From assembly GCA_018435605.1 (NCBI GenBank), contig JAHDNF010000002.1:124001-188000 (forward strand): a stretch of DNA of 64,000 bases, in the 5' to 3' direction. Shown piece after piece: positions 23,538-33,047 of the stretch (its first letter is position 1; every line of letters starts with the position of its first letter). The notes beneath the pieces were generated by a model. That model did not search any database. It was not told the origin of the DNA and worked only from the letters and a program-made list of their open reading frames with translations. This stretch comes from a bacterium (GTDB lineage Bacteria > Auribacterota > Auribacteria > Auribacterales > Auribacteraceae). The translations under genes were made by a program, and so were the position numbers.

Positions 23538-25910
23538 CTATATTTTGAAATGACTTACTATAGTATCGAGTTTCTGAGCTTGATCCGATAAATCATGCGA
23601 AACCTGAAGGCTTTGTTTCGCGCCGGTTTCGTTTTCAGTGGCAACTGTACTGACCTGCTGAACCGCATTACTGACTTGCGAAGAGACAGCGGCCTGCTCG
23701 CTCATAGCGGAGCTTATATCGTGAGCGATAACGCTCATCTGTTGCATTGTCTTAGTGATCTCGTCAGCTCCCTTGGCCTGCTCTTCCATTGCGTTGACTA
23801 CTTCCTGAGTAATGCTGTTTAGGCTTTCCATTGCTTTGGCGATCTCTTCGGTACCTTTTTCCTGTTCTCCGGTGGAAGAATTTACTTCCTGAGCAAGAGA
23901 ACTGACTTCCTGAATGGCGTCTACCATCTGTGTTATCACAGCTTCGACACCTTCAACAAGTTGAAGCCCGCGTTCAGCTTTTGCATTGGCGGTACGAATC
24001 AATTCGGTGATTTCGCTCGCCGCCTGCGAGGATTGTTCCGCCAAATTCCGTACTTCATCGGCAACCACCGCAAATCCTTTGCCTGCGTCACCCGCTCGGG
24101 CGGCCTCTATAGCGGCATTCAACGCAAGAAGGTTTGTCTGAGACGCTATACCGGTAATAACCGCTATAATATTATTTATCTGGTTTGCGCTGTCCGCGAT
24201 ATCCCTCATTCCGATCACAGTTTCCTTAACCGCATTGTTGCTTTCCTTTGCGCGTTCATTTACGGTGGCGGCTATGCTACTGACTTTTTCAGAACTTCCG
24301 GCGATTTGTTTTATCGAAGCAAGCAATTCCTCGACAGATGTTGTCGATTCGTTTATAGCCGACGCCTGTTGCTCAATATTCTTGAATACCGTTTGAATAT
24401 TGGCTGTCATCTGCTCAACCGCGGCTGAGGTCTCTGTAACTGAGGTTGTTTGACTATCTATATCTTTCAACACGCCCTGTATGCTCTCGCTCATTTGCTC
24501 TATTGCCGCCGCGCTTTCCTCGGAGGTCCTTGCCAGCGATTCCGAACCCCTGGATATCTGCTCCGAGGTACTGCTCATTTCAACCGCGCTTGAGGCCATC
24601 TGATTGGATGCACCCTGAAGATCAAAAACAATTTGTTTCCATCTACGGATAACATCATTACAGGTTTTCGCCAGATCACCCATCTCATCCTTCTGATCAA
24701 GATCAATGGTACTGGTAAAATCACCGTCGGCAATTCTGTTAAGCGCGTGCACCACCAGTTTCAACGGGTTGTTTATCGATCCGGTTATAACTAACGCCAC
24801 AAATATACCTATTATCAGGGAAACTATTACTATTATAATTACCGACCTGACCATACCGTCGGCAACCGCATGCATTTCCTTATCCAATTGGGCGTTGTAA
24901 GCGTCCAGTTCAACAAACAATTCGTTGAATAACCCTCCGACTTTTTCTAGAATCTTATTGGTAGTATTTTCATACAACGCCAAACATTTATCAAAGATAT
25001 GGTCATTGCGCGGTTCCCAGCCTCGCTCAATGGCTATGGCGCTTTCATGTAATTGGCGATGCGGTACGTCCAGCTTGAGCATAGCGGTTTGCACATCTTC
25101 CGGCAACTCCTTGAAATCCGGCGATTTTACATACTCATCATACCATTGCCCGAAACCGCATTTATGAGGATCGGTCTGAACCTCTAGCCGTTCTTTATTC
25201 GCCAAAAACAACGACGATATATCCGCACTCCAGTTGAGATGATCTATTTCCCGTTCAAGAAGAATTACACGCAAATCCGCTAATTTATCTTTGCTTGCAC
25301 TATCTTTTTTTGATTCGTGTTGTTTTCCGTCATTTTCTTTTTCCTGTACTGCCTGCGCGGTTTTAACTACGGTTTCCCTGTTTTTATCAATGGCGTCAAA
25401 CACTGCTCTAAACCCGCTGACGACCTCCTGCAGTTTAGGTATCGTGCCTTGTTGATAGAGAGTAGCACAGTGATCATATATTGCATGGTTATCCCTGCGC
25501 CAATCGTTTTTAATAGCTATAACCGACTCATGCAGATGTTTATGCGGTTCTTCGATAGCCAGCAATCTGTTCTGTACATTTACCGGCAATTTCTTGAATT
25601 CATCTGTTTTGATAAAAGAATAATACCATTTTCCGAAATCACATTTTGTCGGGTCGGTTTGTACATGCAATTCTTCTTCGTTCTTCAAAAAGAGATTCGC
25701 TACATTGGCGCTCCACTTGAAATGATCTACCTCTTTAGCCAGCATAAATTTTGCCATTTCCAAGTTGCCGGTAAGCGTTTCGGTTTTACCCTTGAAAGCA
25801 TTGCATGCGAAGAAAGCGATACCGCCGGTCAGGAGCACAAATAAAATCATAAACCCAAAACCGATACTCAACTTTGTGCTCACACGAAAATTCTTGAAGA
25901 TGTTAGCCAT
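23538..25910 (-). CDS. Methyl-accepting chemotaxis protein with two tandem CZB zinc domains
   Basis: This 790-residue chemoreceptor has a first membrane helix at about residues 14-34, a periplasmic sensor, a second helix at about 355-377, a HAMP domain and a long signalling hairpin with the highly conserved tip [23 protein letters not shown]. The sensor contains two copies of the chemoreceptor zinc-binding (CZB) domain, at about residues 55-135 and 215-300. Each has H-x-x-W (DHFKW, DHLNW), C-x-FG-x-W ([16 protein letters not shown]) and PH-x-x-LHES, giving the 3-His/1-Cys zinc site. A Lys- and Glu-rich linker joins them. CZB proteins sense zinc and oxidants such as hypochlorous acid. Most are single and many cytoplasmic, so a periplasmic pair is less common. 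AGGGGG precedes the ATG. Confidence 0.93.
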   Translation of the reverse strand: MANIFKNFRVSTKLSIGFGFMILFVLLTGGIAFFACNAFKGKTETLTGNLEMAKFMLAKEVDHFKWSANVANLFLKNEEELHVQTDPTKCDFGKWYYSFIKTDEFKKLPVNVQNRLLAIEEPHKHLHESVIAIKNDWRRDNHAIYDHCATLYQQGTIPKLQEVVSGFRAVFDAIDKNRETVVKTAQAVQEKENDGKQHESKKDSASKDKLADLRVILLEREIDHLNWSADISSLFLANKERLEVQTDPHKCGFGQWYDEYVKSPDFKELPEDVQTAMLKLDVPHRQLHESAIAIERGWEPRNDHIFDKCLALYENTTNKILEKVGGLFNELFVELDAYNAQLDKEMHAVADGMVRSVIIIVIVSLIIGIFVALVITGSINNPLKLVVHALNRIADGDFTSTIDLDQKDEMGDLAKTCNDVIRRWKQIVFDLQGASNQMASSAVEMSSTSEQISRGSESLARTSEESAAAIEQMSESIQGVLKDIDSQTTSVTETSAAVEQMTANIQTVFKNIEQQASAINESTTSVEELLASIKQIAGSSEKVSSIAATVNERAKESNNAVKETVIGMRDIADSANQINNIIAVITGIASQTNLLALNAAIEAARAGDAGKGFAVVADEVRNLAEQSSQAASEITELIRTANAKAERGLQLVEGVEAVITQMVDAIQEVSSLAQEVNSSTGEQEKGTEEIAKAMESLNSITQEVVNAMEEQAKGADEITKTMQQMSVIAHDISSAMSEQAAVSSQVSNAVQQVSTVATENETGAKQSLQVSHDLSDQAQKLDTIVSHFKI

Positions 25911-26432
25911 TTTAAAATCCCCCTCAGTTTTGACACTTGCCCAAAATATAACCTTTTTGATTCTCCTTTTGTAATTACACTACTAATAATTGCTGACAGT
26001 AACTTTTTTCGACAAAAACAGACATGACTTAATTTTTTTCGACTGGATTTACTAGAAATATTATCGAATATAATTCATAATTAATTACAAAAAAGAATGT
26101 TATGCAAAAATTAATACATAAAATATTTTTTTATTTATGCATATTTTACTTTTTTTGATTTTTTTGATTTTCAATTAAAACAAACACTTATCCAAATAAA
26201 TAAATAAAATTAACCGGTACAAAACAAGGCTCAAAAATCATACTGCCGATTATTAAAAAAGAATTTTTATTGATACAAAAAAATGTTTACCGTGTGTTAT
26301 GTATAGTTGTTTGAATATTACAATCAGGAATTTAACATACCGTAAACAACGCAGAGATATGTTGAAAAAAAGAGGTGTACGTAGTTTGTAACGTACACCT
26401 CTGAGGAAACAACAACGGGTGAATTATATAAC
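25911..26432. other. A+T-rich intergenic region
   Basis: This 522-base gap lies between the HEAT-protein gene and the chemoreceptor, both on the minus strand. It contains the HEAT-gene terminator (26371-26402) and long A/T runs around 26080-26300, and must carry the chemoreceptor promoter. No frame with a ribosome site, tRNA or other RNA is evident. Confidence 0.6.
26371..26402 (-). terminator. Rho-independent terminator of the HEAT-repeat gene
   Basis: A perfect 12-bp stem (AGAGGTGTACGT paired with ACGTACACCTCT, eight-base loop) is followed on the minus strand by seven T residues. It lies 30 bases past the stop codon. Confidence 0.92.
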
Positions 26433-26894
26433 TTAGTTGCCGGTACGAGCTTTGATTTGCATTATCGACTTGGACGCTTCTTTGCTGACAAAAGGATTCC
26501 ATGCATTAGCCGCGACTTCCTGCAACGGATCGACAGCCCGTTCATCGCCAACAGACCCGAGCGCTTTGACGGCGGCATTGCGGACACCGAAATCATCATC
26601 TTTCAATGCTCTTATCAATACCGGCACAGCATCCGTGTCGCCGACTTTTCCTAACGCTTTGGCGGCTGATTCTCTTACATCGCCCACAGGATCGGTCATA
26701 GCCTCTATCAAAGCAGACTGAACAGCTTGATTGCCTGCTCCGACGCTCCCTAAATATTCTGCGGCTTCTTCGCGTATATCTTTATTTCCATTTTTAAGAC
26801 GGTCTATGCCGTCTTGTACGTTGTCTGCGCAAGCCACGGTAGCAATCGTCATAACAACAAGTGTAACAATAGACAATCTCAACAACTTTTCCAT
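26433..26894 (-). CDS. Small exported HEAT-repeat protein
   Basis: With the start at 26894 the protein has 153 residues: a signal peptide (MEKLLRLSIVTLVVMTIATVACA) and then about four HEAT repeats of the PBS-lyase type, with units such as DVRESAAKALGKVGDTDAVPVLIRALKDD and GVRNAAVKALGSVGD. HEAT repeats form a curved scaffold for protein binding; the partner is unknown. I prefer this start because GAGGAGG precedes it by about five bases and it exposes the signal peptide, while an upstream in-frame ATG at 26993 would bury it. The gene is monocistronic with its own terminator. It may act in the periplasm. Confidence 0.88.
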   Translation of the reverse strand: MEKLLRLSIVTLVVMTIATVACADNVQDGIDRLKNGNKDIREEAAEYLGSVGAGNQAVQSALIEAMTDPVGDVRESAAKALGKVGDTDAVPVLIRALKDDDFGVRNAAVKALGSVGDERAVDPLQEVAANAWNPFVSKEASKSIMQIKARTGN

Positions 26895-27205
26895 ACTGTC
26901 CTCCTCTTTGGTTGGGTTAAAAAGTCTCGTTTTAATGGTTATTAAAACAGATTCTCCGAGCTTTTTCATCAAGACGTCCATAGATTTTTTCATTTAACAA
27001 TCAGTATACGATAAATAATAAAAAAGAGCTCGAAAAAAAGTTTATTTTTTGTTACTTTAGCACTGTGCACCATACTGAAACAAGCGGATTATTTCAGCAT
27101 ATCAACCGTTATATTTATACTTAGATCATAAAACATACGGATTGACTAATTATAATTGCCGTCAATCGCAAAAAAATCAACCCGCGCAAAAAATAGGCTG
27201 TACAA

Positions 27206-30200
27206 ATGCGGTCATATTCTGAAAAATCGTTATCTTCAAAATTGTTGGAAATATTTTTTGTCACTATACTTTCTTTTATTTTTTCCGTAATAGGGCACTT
27301 ATCGACTCCGCCGACCGGAACTCTGCATGCTATTTATCCTGTTATGGGTCTGGCGATGGCTTTGCTACTTTTACGCGGGTATGCCATATGGCCAGGTATT
27401 TTTCTGGGTATCACGCTGTCTACTCTGGCAGTTTGTTTCGGCGGTACTATATCCGCACCAACCGGCGCCTCGATAATTTGCGCGGTTATTTCCGCTCTCG
27501 GGACAACGGCCTGCTCCTGCGGCGCTGTGTACACTATACGTTATTTTATCAAACAGCAACCTTTAGGGCGCTTTATAGATATGCTGTTATTCATAAGCGT
27601 CTGCGCTTTGATAGCTCCTGCCGTAAGCACAGCTATCGTAGTAGGCGCTTCGGTTTTAACGAGTTGCATACCGTCCGATTTATTTTCACTGAACTTCTCG
27701 ATACAGTGGATTGGAAATGCTGTCGGAGTATTGCTTGTTACACCGCTGATATTGTCATTTCAAAAATCGTCATTGATTCCAAAACGTCCATACGTTCTGC
27801 TCGAATACGCATTTATATACTTGTTGCTGATGATTATTTCATACGCTCTGTTCGACAGTGGGTTGGCATACGGTCTAAATATCTTTCCCATAACTCTTCT
27901 GCTGTTATTGATCTTATTATACATGGTGTTTATGTTCGAGTTGTTCGGCATATCCGTTGCCATGTGTGTAGTCAGTATAATAGCCATCCGTGGCACTCTG
28001 CGAAATCACGGCCCGTTTATCTGCGAAACGACTGCTACTTCATTGCTTTACGTGCAGAGTTTTATAGCCATAACCACTATCAGCGTACTTACTTTTAAAA
28101 CGATGCTTAAAGAACGCAAACTGGTCGAAACCGACCTGCGGTTAAGCGAAAAGCGCTATCGTTTGCTAGTCGAAAACCTGAATATAGGGATTACCCTTAT
28201 AGACGCTGACCGGAAAATCATAATGGTAAACAAGACACAGGCTAAATGGCTTGCACAAGAACCCGAATCATTTGTGGACAAAACATGTTTTTGTGAATTG
28301 CGCGGACTAAAAGAACCTTGCGCTTTTTGCCCTGCAACATATCTTATGGATACCAACCGTCCAATGGAATTTGAGACCAAATCGCTCACTATCGACGGCA
28401 ACGAACGTCATGTACGGGTTCAGATATTGCCGTTGGTTGACGATTCCGGAATACGAATAGGGTACATAGAAACCGTAGAGGATATAACCGAAAAGAAGGA
28501 AGAGGAAGCATTCATACGCCTGCTGTCATCAGCTGTTCAGCAAAGTTCGGAAGGCATAGCGGTTATAGGCATGGACGGAAATTTTTTATATGTCAACGAC
28601 GCAATGGCATACATGCACGGTTATGACGCATCCGAATTGACTGGAAAACACATAACTACAGTCCACCCACAGGAAGACCGGTCTGCGGTTATGAATGTCT
28701 TCAACCAAGTTCTGGAAAACGGGTCGTTTCTGGGTGTATTGCCTGCCATAGACCGGCACGGTGCAGTTTTTCCCACGCTGGCACATAATTCACTGTTTAA
28801 AGATGATGACGGGCATACTATCGGCGTCATTTGCGCTATTCGGAATATCAGCAGGCAAAAAATGATAGAAGATTCACTTCGTCATCAGGCTCAAATAATC
28901 GATCAGGCGCACGACTCTATTATCAGTTTTGATTTCGATGGGACAATCACCAGTTGGAATAAAGGCGCGCAACGTCTATTCGGTTACACCAGAGAAGAAA
29001 TGATAGGCGAAAATATTTCTGTTCTTTATGTCGATGCCAACGCGGCTTTTATTTCAAAAAAATTGAAATCTATCAAAGACAGCCGCTTGCATCATGATAC
29101 CGAAGTTGCCATGCGAACCTCGGATGGGCAGGAATTCATAGCTCAACAAACGTTGACTTTATATAAAGACACAGGCGGCGAACCCACAGGAATTATCAGT
29201 TTTACACTGGATATAACGGACAGGAAAAAAGCCGAGGAAAACATTCGCCTGCTGTCATCCGCTGTAGAGCAAAGCCACGAAGGAATAGCCATCGTTGATC
29301 TGGAAGGTAAAATACTGTATGCCAATGAATCGTTTGCCGGCATGCATAGATTGGACAGGGCTAAAATTACCGGCAAAAAACTTGCGGATTTTCGAAAAAC
29401 GGACAAGAAGGATTCACCGATTGAAAATTACCTTGACCGCTATGAGGGCGAATGTGTGCATATTCGAAGCGACGGCACTACATTCGCATGTTTCCTGCAG
29501 GTATCTCAACTAAAGAACGATGCCGGCAAAGATATCGGCACTATAATATCCATCAGAGATATCACCGATCTGCATAACGCCGAAGAAGCCCTCAAAGAAA
29601 GCGAATCGCGTTTCAGGCAGGTGTTTGAATACGCCAGTTTAGGCATTATGCTGGTACATACCGACAAAACGGTTCTCCAGACAAATATATCTATTGAACA
29701 AATGCTGTGTTACACAAAACCGGAATTTTTACGGCTGGATTTGTATAAAATCATAGCGGACGAACACCACGGAAAGGTCGATACGTTGCTGTCCGATATA
29801 ATATCAAATAAAAACAGCTACGGATGGATAGAAATAAAATGCCTCAACAAAAACTCCACCGGAATATGGTCATTATTTAGCGCTTCCATTATCCGCGACA
29901 CCCAGAACAACCCGTTATATTACGTCATTCAAATACAAGATATATCAGAACGCAAACGCTATCAGGAAGAACTGCAAATCCACCATAATCAGCTCGAACA
30001 GTTGGTCGTTCGCCGTACACAGGAACTTCATCATATAAACGAACAGCTCTACGAGTTCGCCTCCACAGTCGCACATGACCTGCAGTCGCCTATCCGAAGC
30101 CTGACCGGATTTTGTGATATTCTTCGCAACGAATACTCAAAACGCCTCGACGATCAGGGCGCGTTTTATATAGAAAGAATTATAAACAGCGCACGGCGCA

Positions 30201-30760
30201 TGGATTTGATGATAAAAGATTTACTGCTTTATTCCCGTGTATCGCACAACAAAACCAAATTCCTTCCCGTAAATCTCAACATGGTTTTACAGCACGTACT
30301 TACCGATCTTGACGCTGACATCAGAGAAATAGATTGTAAATTCGAACTTGACGAACTTATGACCATAAATGCCGATAAAACCTTGATAACGCAATTATTG
30401 CAAAACATCATAAAAAACTCTTTGAAATACCGCAAAAAAGATGTGAAACTGGTGATATCCGTGTCTTGCCGGATATCGCAAGATAATTCTACCGAACCCG
30501 CCTTTTGCGAAATTCTCATATCCGATAACGGTATCGGTTTCGAACAGGAATACTCCGAGGTAATTTTCGAGCCGTTCAAAAGGTTGCACAGCCAATCGGA
30601 GTATGAAGGAACAGGTCTCGGTTTGGCAACCTGCAAAAAAATCGTAGAACGGCATGGCGGAACAATATCGGCAACCGGCGAACTCGGCAAAGGTACTGTT
30701 TTCATCATACGCTTACCCATTGCGGAACAAAAAAATTTAGAAACGGCAACTAATGATTAA
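27206..30760 (+). CDS. MASE1/multi-PAS sensor histidine kinase
   Basis: This 1184-residue membrane kinase starts with a MASE1 sensor of about eight helices (residues about 12-300; motif YPVMGLAMALLL). About five PAS domains follow (residues about 315-940), then a HisKA domain with the phospho-accepting H-box VAHDLQSPIR near 960 and a HATPase domain with NIIKNSLKY, DNGIGF and GTGLGLA at about 1060-1175. It should autophosphorylate and pass phosphate to a response regulator that is not in the window. The first PAS has four cysteines in CFCELRGLKEPCAFC, a pattern common in one PAS subgroup and a possible metal or redox site. The stop overlaps the ABC ATPase start by 8 bases, so the downstream exporter is probably in the same transcript. 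Confidence 0.92.
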   Translation: MRSYSEKSLSSKLLEIFFVTILSFIFSVIGHLSTPPTGTLHAIYPVMGLAMALLLLRGYAIWPGIFLGITLSTLAVCFGGTISAPTGASIICAVISALGTTACSCGAVYTIRYFIKQQPLGRFIDMLLFISVCALIAPAVSTAIVVGASVLTSCIPSDLFSLNFSIQWIGNAVGVLLVTPLILSFQKSSLIPKRPYVLLEYAFIYLLLMIISYALFDSGLAYGLNIFPITLLLLLILLYMVFMFELFGISVAMCVVSIIAIRGTLRNHGPFICETTATSLLYVQSFIAITTISVLTFKTMLKERKLVETDLRLSEKRYRLLVENLNIGITLIDADRKIIMVNKTQAKWLAQEPESFVDKTCFCELRGLKEPCAFCPATYLMDTNRPMEFETKSLTIDGNERHVRVQILPLVDDSGIRIGYIETVEDITEKKEEEAFIRLLSSAVQQSSEGIAVIGMDGNFLYVNDAMAYMHGYDASELTGKHITTVHPQEDRSAVMNVFNQVLENGSFLGVLPAIDRHGAVFPTLAHNSLFKDDDGHTIGVICAIRNISRQKMIEDSLRHQAQIIDQAHDSIISFDFDGTITSWNKGAQRLFGYTREEMIGENISVLYVDANAAFISKKLKSIKDSRLHHDTEVAMRTSDGQEFIAQQTLTLYKDTGGEPTGIISFTLDITDRKKAEENIRLLSSAVEQSHEGIAIVDLEGKILYANESFAGMHRLDRAKITGKKLADFRKTDKKDSPIENYLDRYEGECVHIRSDGTTFACFLQVSQLKNDAGKDIGTIISIRDITDLHNAEEALKESESRFRQVFEYASLGIMLVHTDKTVLQTNISIEQMLCYTKPEFLRLDLYKIIADEHHGKVDTLLSDIISNKNSYGWIEIKCLNKNSTGIWSLFSASIIRDTQNNPLYYVIQIQDISERKRYQEELQIHHNQLEQLVVRRTQELHHINEQLYEFASTVAHDLQSPIRSLTGFCDILRNEYSKRLDDQGAFYIERIINSARRMDLMIKDLLLYSRVSHNKTKFLPVNLNMVLQHVLTDLDADIREIDCKFELDELMTINADKTLITQLLQNIIKNSLKYRKKDVKLVISVSCRISQDNSTEPAFCEILISDNGIGFEQEYSEVIFEPFKRLHSQSEYEGTGLGLATCKKIVERHGGTISATGELGKGTVFIIRLPIAEQKNLETATND

Positions 30761-31391
30761 TTTTAATTCTATCAGAGTAACATTCAACGGCTTATCGTTA
30801 TTCGATAATTTTTCTTTGCGGATAGGCAAGGGGCAAAAAATTATAATCACCGGCAAATCAGGAACCGGCAAATCTACGTTGCTCAAATTGATTCCCGGAC
30901 TAGCGCCGGTTTCTTCGGGGTCTGTTACGGTAGACTCCACAGTATTATGCCGCAAAACTGTGCACGATATAAGAAAAAAGATTTCTTACGTAAGCCAAGG
31001 AGTCGATATTTTCGGAGATACTGTACAATCGTTCTTGAACAGGATTTTTACCTTTAAAGCGAACTCTCACCTGAAATTCGATACTGAAAAAATTAAAGAT
31101 TTATTCGATTGCTTCGAATTGCCGGACGTTCTCATGAAAAGAAATATCGACGACTTGTCCGGCGGAGAAAAACAAAGAGTCGCACTGGTAGCCGCTGTTT
31201 TGCTCGAACGTCATATATTCCTGTTAGACGAACCTACTGCGTCTTTGGATGTACACCTCAAGCAAAAAGTCGCGTCGTATTTCCTTAGTAATCAGGGATG
31301 GACGGTTCTGGCAATCAGTCATGACCGCGAATGGTTACACGACCCGAGCGCAACTGTGCTCAAATTGGGAGAACATGCACATGGAAGCTAG
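30753..31391 (+). CDS. fetA: ABC transporter ATPase, FetA-like
   Basis: The 212-residue ATPase has Walker A (GKSGTGKST), Q-loop (YVSQGV), signature (LSGGEKQR), Walker B (IFLLDEPTASLD) and switch histidine (AISHDRE), so it is a complete ABC subunit. The partner encoded next is a FetB-type membrane protein, and the FetAB pair of E. coli exports iron and helps resist oxidative stress. That substrate is a family inference. It begins 8 bases inside the kinase gene and ends inside the fetB start region, so translation is coupled on both sides. The start has no good Shine-Dalgarno, consistent with coupling. Confidence 0.88.
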   Translation: MINFNSIRVTFNGLSLFDNFSLRIGKGQKIIITGKSGTGKSTLLKLIPGLAPVSSGSVTVDSTVLCRKTVHDIRKKISYVSQGVDIFGDTVQSFLNRIFTFKANSHLKFDTEKIKDLFDCFELPDVLMKRNIDDLSGGEKQRVALVAAVLLERHIFLLDEPTASLDVHLKQKVASYFLSNQGWTVLAISHDREWLHDPSATVLKLGEHAHGS

Positions 31392-32178
31392 CGATATCCC
31401 TCTGTTATCAATGGTATTATGTTTATTTTTGCTTATTGTGCCGATGGCCATTTGCTATGCTGTCGGACTGCGCTCGTTGATATCGGATACACTGCTGGCT
31501 GTAGTTAGAATGCTTGGACAACTCTATTTAGTGGCGTTACTTCTGAAATACATTTTCACATCGCACAACCTTACTCTTATCACTGCATGGATTTTACTTA
31601 TGATTGTATTTGCATCATCCACTGTTGTGAATAATTGTAATCTGAACTTAAAATTGTTTTTCGCGCCTGTGCTGGCATCATTTTTCCTGACACTTTTCTT
31701 CTTGCTGGTTTACCTTCGCCTGTTTGTTCTACAGGAATACGATTTTTTCGATCCACGGTTTTTGATAGTAATAGGCGGTATGCTTCTTGGCAACTCTTTG
31801 CGTTGTACGGTAATAGGACTCAGTCAATTTTACGCCAATCTAAAAAAATCTCATAGACAGTATTTGTATACACTTTCACTCGGCGCTACCCACATGGAGG
31901 CGGTGATCCCGCATATAAAAACAAGTTTGTCCGCCGCAGTCAGGCCGACTATAGCGACTATGGCATCGATGGGTATCGTCTTCATACCCGGCATGATGAC
32001 CGGTCAGATACTCGGAGGGTCTAACCCTATCATCGCAATACAATATCAGGTAATGATCATGGTATCTATATTTGTAGTCGGACTGCTGAGCACCGCGCTT
32101 GGTATTTTGTTTTCCATAAAAATCGGTTTTACGCCGTACGGTATTTTACGCGACAACATTTTCTCCGGAAAAGAATAA
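31381..32178 (+). CDS. fetB: ABC exporter permease, FetB/UPF0014 family
   Basis: The 265-residue protein has six to seven membrane helices and the family features: an early R-x-x-x-Q-L helix (AVVRMLGQLYLVALLL), GGMLLGNSLRCTVIGLSQF, LGATHMEAVIPHIKTSLSAAVRPTIATMASMGIVFIPGMMTGQILGG segments. These mark UPF0014/FetB, the membrane half of an ATP-driven exporter, in E. coli for iron. The ATG at 31381 has GGAG nine bases upstream; an ATG two codons earlier is possible. It overlaps the ATPase gene by 11 bases, confirming the pair. Metal specificity cannot be read from the sequence. Confidence 0.88.
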   Translation: MEASDIPLLSMVLCLFLLIVPMAICYAVGLRSLISDTLLAVVRMLGQLYLVALLLKYIFTSHNLTLITAWILLMIVFASSTVVNNCNLNLKLFFAPVLASFFLTLFFLLVYLRLFVLQEYDFFDPRFLIVIGGMLLGNSLRCTVIGLSQFYANLKKSHRQYLYTLSLGATHMEAVIPHIKTSLSAAVRPTIATMASMGIVFIPGMMTGQILGGSNPIIAIQYQVMIMVSIFVVGLLSTALGILFSIKIGFTPYGILRDNIFSGKE

Positions 32179-32189
32179 AAGGGTACTCT

Positions 32190-32966
32190 ATGAAAAACAT
32201 ACTGTTCTATTTTTCCGCTACCGGCAATACACTTGCCATAACACGCAAATTAGCTGAAAACCTCGGTTCTACAACCTGTATACCGATCAAACATGACACA
32301 ATGACAAAAATCCCTGAAGGAACCGAGCGTATCGGTTTCATGTTTCCGGTATACGCATGGGGAATGCCTTTATTGGTGAAAAATTTTATGCAAAGATTGG
32401 ATATAGCCAAACAGACGTATCTTTTCTCCGTAGTAACCTGCGGCAGTTCCATAGGCGCCACCATACTTCAGGCCGACCGTCTGCTCAGACAAAAAGGACT
32501 GTTTTTATCCGCCGGATTCAGGATACCGATGCCCGGCAACTGCATTACGCTCTACAATGTTTGCTCGCCGGACAAACAAAAAGAAAAATGCGAGCGGGCA
32601 TATACGATAATAAATCAGATTACACCCGCAATACGCGAAAAAACGCAAATTGATTCTCCTAAAGGCCCGTGGCTGTTCAATGCCATTTTTTCCGGACTGA
32701 TATACCGTTCGTTCGCATGGTACGTACACAAAGCAGACACCTATTTCAACACAACCGACGACTGCAACGGATGCGCGTTGTGCGCAAAAATATGCCCCGC
32801 AGGCAATATCAGAATAGAAAACCGCCTGCCTGTATGGCTTCATAAGTGCGAACAGTGCCTAGCATGTTTACACTGGTGTCCGCAACAGGCGATTCAATAT
32901 AAAAACAGAACAAAAACCCGAAACCGGTATCATCATCCCGATCTTGAACTGAAAGATATGATCTGA
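32190..32966 (+). CDS. EFR1-type flavodoxin-ferredoxin protein
   Basis: The 258-residue cytoplasmic protein combines an N-terminal flavodoxin-like domain (FYFSATGNTLAITRKLAE, the FMN phosphate loop) and two C-terminal [4Fe-4S] ferredoxin motifs, CNGCALCAKICP and CEQCLACLHWCP. This is the plan of EFR1-family electron-transfer proteins, which couple flavin and iron-sulfur centres; partners are mostly unknown. AAAAGGG lies six bases before the ATG and the gene starts 11 bases after fetB, so it is probably in the same operon. A link between an iron exporter and an Fe-S redox protein under one sensor kinase is suggestive but unproven. Confidence 0.9.
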   Translation: MKNILFYFSATGNTLAITRKLAENLGSTTCIPIKHDTMTKIPEGTERIGFMFPVYAWGMPLLVKNFMQRLDIAKQTYLFSVVTCGSSIGATILQADRLLRQKGLFLSAGFRIPMPGNCITLYNVCSPDKQKEKCERAYTIINQITPAIREKTQIDSPKGPWLFNAIFSGLIYRSFAWYVHKADTYFNTTDDCNGCALCAKICPAGNIRIENRLPVWLHKCEQCLACLHWCPQQAIQYKNRTKTRNRYHHPDLELKDMI

Positions 32967-33047
32967 TTTTCCGGCAATACTTCTCTTGTTGCCATACGCA
33001 TTGCGGTATGCATAATTAAAAAAACACCGCTACAATTGGAGATTTTT

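Noticed and set aside
26895-26993. Upstream start of the HEAT-repeat gene
   Set aside because: It has no ribosome site and would bury the signal peptide; the ATG at 26894 has GAGGAGG in front.
27388-28098. 236-codon plus-strand frame inside the MASE1 kinase gene
   Set aside because: It is a shifted frame over the membrane sensor region; the kinase frame is intact and has conserved motifs.
32967-33047. Inverted repeat CATAC/GTATG between the EFR1 and MFS genes
   Set aside because: The stem has only five pairs with mismatches next to it and no T run, so it does not support a terminator.
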